DNA of 64,000 nucleotides from Styela clava (lineage: Eukaryota > Chordata > Ascidiacea > Stolidobranchia > Styelidae), in assembly GCF_964204865.1 (NCBI RefSeq), contig NC_135255.1:3534001-3598000 (forward strand). Direction: 5' to 3'. The notes under the pieces were generated by a model. It was not told the origin of the DNA, made no database searches, and saw only the letters and a list, made by a program, of their open reading frames with translations. Positions 60,706-64,000 of the stretch are shown piece after piece. The translations under genes were made by a program, and so were the position numbers. Each line of letters starts with the position of its first letter. Position 1 is the stretch's first letter.

Positions 60706-61854
60706 CTTACTGACGTTACTGTATATACATATCTACTAATTTATTATTATTAAAATAATAAAAACTTCATAAATGATTCATTATGGAGCCTTGAAAGGTG
60801 TATACAAAAATTCGATTCTGCCTGAACAACTTGAGATAGAAATCAAAGTGATAGAGTGTGATAATATCCATGGAGTATTCATTACATTGACTTTAACAAA
60901 GCCCGGTAGTGCGGGCCGTCAATATGTAGGCCTATCTAAAAAAACAGACTGACGAGAAAACTTCGGCACAACTGCAAATGATTTTTCCGTATACGCCATA
61001 GCTTGTGCATAATGTTACCTTTTATATTGTAATAAAACTAATTACCGCAGCATGTGTGAACTTTGTTCAAAAAGCGTTAGTAATTGTTTTCCTTTTATGA
61101 CTTATGTCGCACTTTAGCTCTGTCAAAGCTTGTCATTGATTTGTTGAGAGCAATGGAGACCAGGATCTTTACAATCCGATATGCAATGCAGCCTACCTAG
61201 CTTACTGCTTGCTCTATACGTAATTTGGACATACTATTTTAATTTGAGACAACAATCTATATATGTGTATAAATAGTACTCAAATAATACTCAATTTTTC
61301 CAAAACAGAAATAGCCATTCGTTGGAATCATTTTCTCCCGTGTGGCTGCTGGTTAATTCATGATCATCAACCTGAATAGACAACCATTTCAGAATGAGTG
61401 ATACCAGATGTAAGAATATAGTTATGTACAACATATTTAGAAGAAAAAAAAACATAGTTGAAATTGAAAGAAATCGCAAAATATTCGAAAGCCCTAAATA
61501 CTTACCAGTCAATCTTTGGCCATTTCACACTGTCGACACCTATATAGTCTATTGTGAGGTTAATTTGATCCAAACGTGATATATCAATGACCAATTAGTT
61601 CTTTCAATGGCGTGAATGTACATTTAATCATAGCGACAATGTATCAAATGGCGCCACGGAGCTAGGGATTTGTTCAAAAAGAATTGATTTAAAACAGGTG
61701 GTTTAAATCAAGTTTGCTCTGCCTGTTTCGTTTAAAATAGCTGTATTGTTTTGTTTTTTTATATTAAATAGGTTGAAACTAATACAAGATAAAAAGATGT
61801 AAAAACTTGCCAAGCGCTTCTTATTCGCAATAAACCATTCACCAAGCCACAAAT
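60706..61854. other. 3' flank of ficolin-like gene
   Basis: AATAAA at 60757-60762, about 50 bases after the stop codon, is a good polyadenylation signal candidate. The rest up to the SINE copy is non-coding; open frames near 61291-61579 show no domain. Confidence 0.45.
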
Positions 61855-62040
61855 GTCGATGACGTTGCCCATACATGCCTTCCCAAGCTGTAACGTAATG
61901 CGTCAGCGAACGTCGTTGGCGGAGGAAGACGCAATCGATAAGCTATTACGTGATCCACCCTGCGACGGCGAGGAATCCAGTAATTCTCTTCCACATTGTC
62001 ACATCTCTAATGTGCATCGCACTGTACTGCCACTGACTTA
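61855..62040 (-). repeat. SINE copy related to 5165-5460
   Basis: On the plus strand it shares GGAGGAAGACG, then GATAAGCTATTACGTGATCC, then GGCGAGGAATCCAGTAATT with the corresponding stretch at 5290-5361. The tRNA-like head is not evident in this copy. It directly abuts a truncated hAT-type element. Confidence 0.55.
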
Positions 62041-62046
62041 ATTAAT

Positions 62047-62459
62047 TTCCCATCCCATCCCATAGCAATTATCCTGTATCATCCCATGGGATTCCCATTG
62101 AAATAAAATTCAATGAGAGTTGTTGAATTTAGGTTTAGCGTCCACTAAACTGGACTACATGTAAGAAGAGACATGCAAAACAACAAAATTTACGGAATTT
62201 GGTAATTTTATTATTCATAAATATTATACATGTGGCCATCAGCCCCTTCGCGAAGTATATTGTTAATGCTGAATATAAATTGCCATTTATAACTAACAAG
62301 AGAGCTATGCTCAAATATATAGACACGACATCCATATCGAAATTTTTTACCGTCATTTCACGGAAATCGTGCGATTTTTGTGTCCCACGTGTCCTATGAG
62401 AAATACAAATGTGTGCTGTCCCATCCCATCCCATGGGACGCTTCTCATGGACAAGCCTG
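62047..62459. mobile_element. truncated hAT-type element, same family as 20810-21239
   Basis: Aligns along its length with the element at 20810-21239: CCCATAGCAATTAT, TTTAGGTTTAGCGTC, GAAGAGACATGCAAAACAAC, AGAGCTATGCTCAAATATA, and the right end CTCATGGACAAGCCTG. The left terminal repeat is missing, so it is 5'-truncated where it meets the SINE copy. Confidence 0.85.
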
Positions 62460-62705
62460 CAAATATAGCTATATGGCATATTATATGGCAACTGATCCTA
62501 TCCTGTTGGATCATTCTATCGTATTGCGATCGTATCGTTGTACTGTGATCGTAAGCTGAAAATAAATACATTGCCTCGTTAAAGTGTCTGACAGATTGGG
62601 GAATTAGTGCAGGTGCAACAGTTGCCGTTAGCCGTCGTCTGACGACAGAGGAAATGTCCTCCTACCAGTAAACAAATAGGTCGAAAAAATACTTTCTAGG
62701 CTATA

Positions 62706-63887
62706 GAATGATTCGGGTGTCTCAAAAATGTCGTGTCCCACTAGTTCCAATATCCCACTTGTCCCACGTGTCCCACTAGTTCCAATATCCTACTTGTCCC
62801 ACATGTTCCACGTGTACCACTTGCCCCACATATCCCACTTTTCCCGCGTGTACCACTTGTCCTACTTGTTCCACTTGTCTTACGTGTCCCTCTTGTCTCA
62901 CTTGTTTCCACTTATTCTCTCATATAAATTTCTATCAATATAATCGGAGATATTTGTTATCGATCAATTTGAGATTTGTCCAGATCAAACATTTTTAATG
63001 ATAGCCTTTATTGTCTCATTCGGAGGATATCGATATTCAGGCACCCTGGCGTAATTCATCAAATTCCAATTTTATAATCTTTCAAGATCACAACAATATT
63101 AATTTAAAAATCTAGTTAAAAATATATTTCAAGCGTTGTACGTAGTTTGAAACAGTGGTCGGCAACCATCGGGAAGCAGTGCAATATCATACCGTTAGAG
63201 GCAATATATATGACCATGATATTTGCTTATCTTAAATTTGAACACGGTATGATGAAATGATATGAGTCTACGCAAAATAATAGTCAACATATAAAAATTT
63301 TCGTTGAATCAATATCGAACCTTAAAATTCGCCTGCGTTATACAGTTGAGTTGGAATTTCAAGTTAATTAAAAAAAGTGTTTTTGAAGGGCGGTGCGCAA
63401 ATAAATTAAGATTCAAACTGGCCCGCTGATTGCTGACGCCTAGTTTAAAATAATCGATCGTTACATTACTTTCTGGAACCAGCTTCAATCCCGTATACTC
63501 ATCAACGACGTGTGTATTACCCAATAAAAACTCGACCTGAGATAGCAATGCAGTACTAACAATTCTACATCGGAAACAGTAACAAAAATTTTAATTCACC
63601 TAACAGCAAGAAAGATTAAAAAAGTGCAAACCGCTCACATCTACGAAAAATCCGAATCGCTGAATTATATTCCACATGACGAATTTTTCAGACGTATTTC
63701 CTCGGTACTTTTTACAAATATTTCGCGATTTTTATAATGCGATTCTACTTTCTCGATGTTGGAATCATCCGGATTGAACGTGTAACCACGTTCCCACGTG
63801 GGACATGTGTTACACGTGGGAAACGTGGGACATGAGGGACACGTGGGAAAAGTGGGACACGACATTTTTGAGACACAGGAATGATTC
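62706..63887. mobile_element. 1.16-kb element with minisatellite inverted arms and 9-bp duplication
   Basis: The body is 62715-63878. Its outer ends, TGTCTCAAAAATGTCGTGTC at 62718 and the complement of that sequence at 63856-63875, are inverted repeats. Inside them lie arrays of a 10-bp unit like TCCCACTTGT or TCCCACGTGT (62735-62910) and the inverted array at 63783-63860. The flanking direct repeats GAATGATTC (62706-62714 and 63879-63887) are identical. No transposase was recognised. The 9-bp duplication and long terminal arms are reminiscent of Mutator-like elements, but assignment is tentative. Confidence 0.8.
63145..63450. mobile_element. hAT-type MITE nested in the 1.16-kb element, 290 bp
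   Basis: The body is 63153-63442. The left end CAGTGGTCGGCAACC and the right end (complement TAGGCGTCAGCAATC) match at 10 of 15 positions. The flanks GTTTGAAA (63145-63152) and GTTTAAAA (63443-63450) match at 7 of 8. The nesting shows it inserted after the host element. Confidence 0.7.
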
Positions 63888-63892
63888 ATTTC

Positions 63893-64000
63893 ATTGTCTT
63901 ATTATATCCCAGTTATTCATTATTTTGCCAGAAGTCCACAACTAAATAATTAACTAGTGTACTTGGTGACATGATCTTTAAGCAGCGATATAATTTGAAT
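63893..64000 (+). repeat. dispersed repeat, copy 2, cut by window edge
   Basis: Matches 55258-55395 in the same order and orientation (ATTTTGCCAGAAGTCC, ACTTGGTGACATG, AGCAGCGATATAATT) and continues past the right edge. Confidence 0.6.

Noticed and set aside
62728-62943. 71-codon Ser/Pro/Val-rich frame
   Set aside because: It is a translation of the 10-bp minisatellite arm of the 62.7-kb element.
63665-63889. 74-codon frame rich in Cys-Pro-Thr
   Set aside because: It is a translation of the opposite minisatellite arm and the terminal repeat.

Overview
The window looks like nuclear DNA of an animal, most likely an invertebrate chordate such as a tunicate; the lineage is inferred from gene content and not proven. 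It is AT-rich and has multi-exon genes with GT-AG introns. It carries metazoan extracellular modules (CUB, kringle, collagen-fibrinogen) and many small non-autonomous DNA transposons. No prokaryotic or viral gene organisation, rRNA gene, CRISPR array or intact tRNA gene was seen.

Layout: (1) 1-2010, minus strand, is a cytosolic sulfotransferase gene that runs off the left edge. (2) 6394-26716, plus strand, holds three dispersed tandem paralogues encoding short DEP-domain proteins that resemble the N-terminus of DEPDC1. A single-exon procollagen galactosyltransferase-like gene (11267-13156) lies between copies 1 and 2. A diverged tandem segmental duplication (22232-24652) lies between copies 2 and 3. 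(3) 29964-34352, minus strand, is an unrecognised single-pass membrane protein with a very long acidic, Ser/Asn-rich ectodomain containing about six tandem 28-residue repeats. (4) 34353-44616 is about 10 kb in which I recognise no gene. (5) 44617-54783, plus strand, is a 16-exon receptor: signal peptide, two CUB domains, a kringle with a short first loop, a transmembrane helix and a 474-residue tail full of short signalling motifs. (6) 58238-60705, plus strand, is a secreted ficolin-like gene with a short collagen stretch and a fibrinogen C-terminal domain whose middle could not be fully resolved.

The spaces between genes and several introns hold mobile elements. Five hAT-type elements have 8-bp target-site duplications with at most two mismatches. 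A further complete copy has a 6/8 duplication, and one family member is truncated. There is a foldback element with a 9-bp duplication, small hairpin elements, tRNA-related SINE copies and a composite 1.16-kb element whose inverted arms are 10-bp minisatellites; that element contains one of the hAT copies.

How the genes might work together: this is not an operon, and no common pathway is evident. The Ser-rich surface protein and the CUB-kringle receptor are divergently arranged, and a secreted lectin follows, so the right half is rich in cell-surface and recognition proteins. The galactosyltransferase would modify collagen-like sequences in general, and no specific link to the ficolin can be shown. 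The receptor with its motif-rich tail and the repeat-bearing ectodomain protein are the two most unusual genes.
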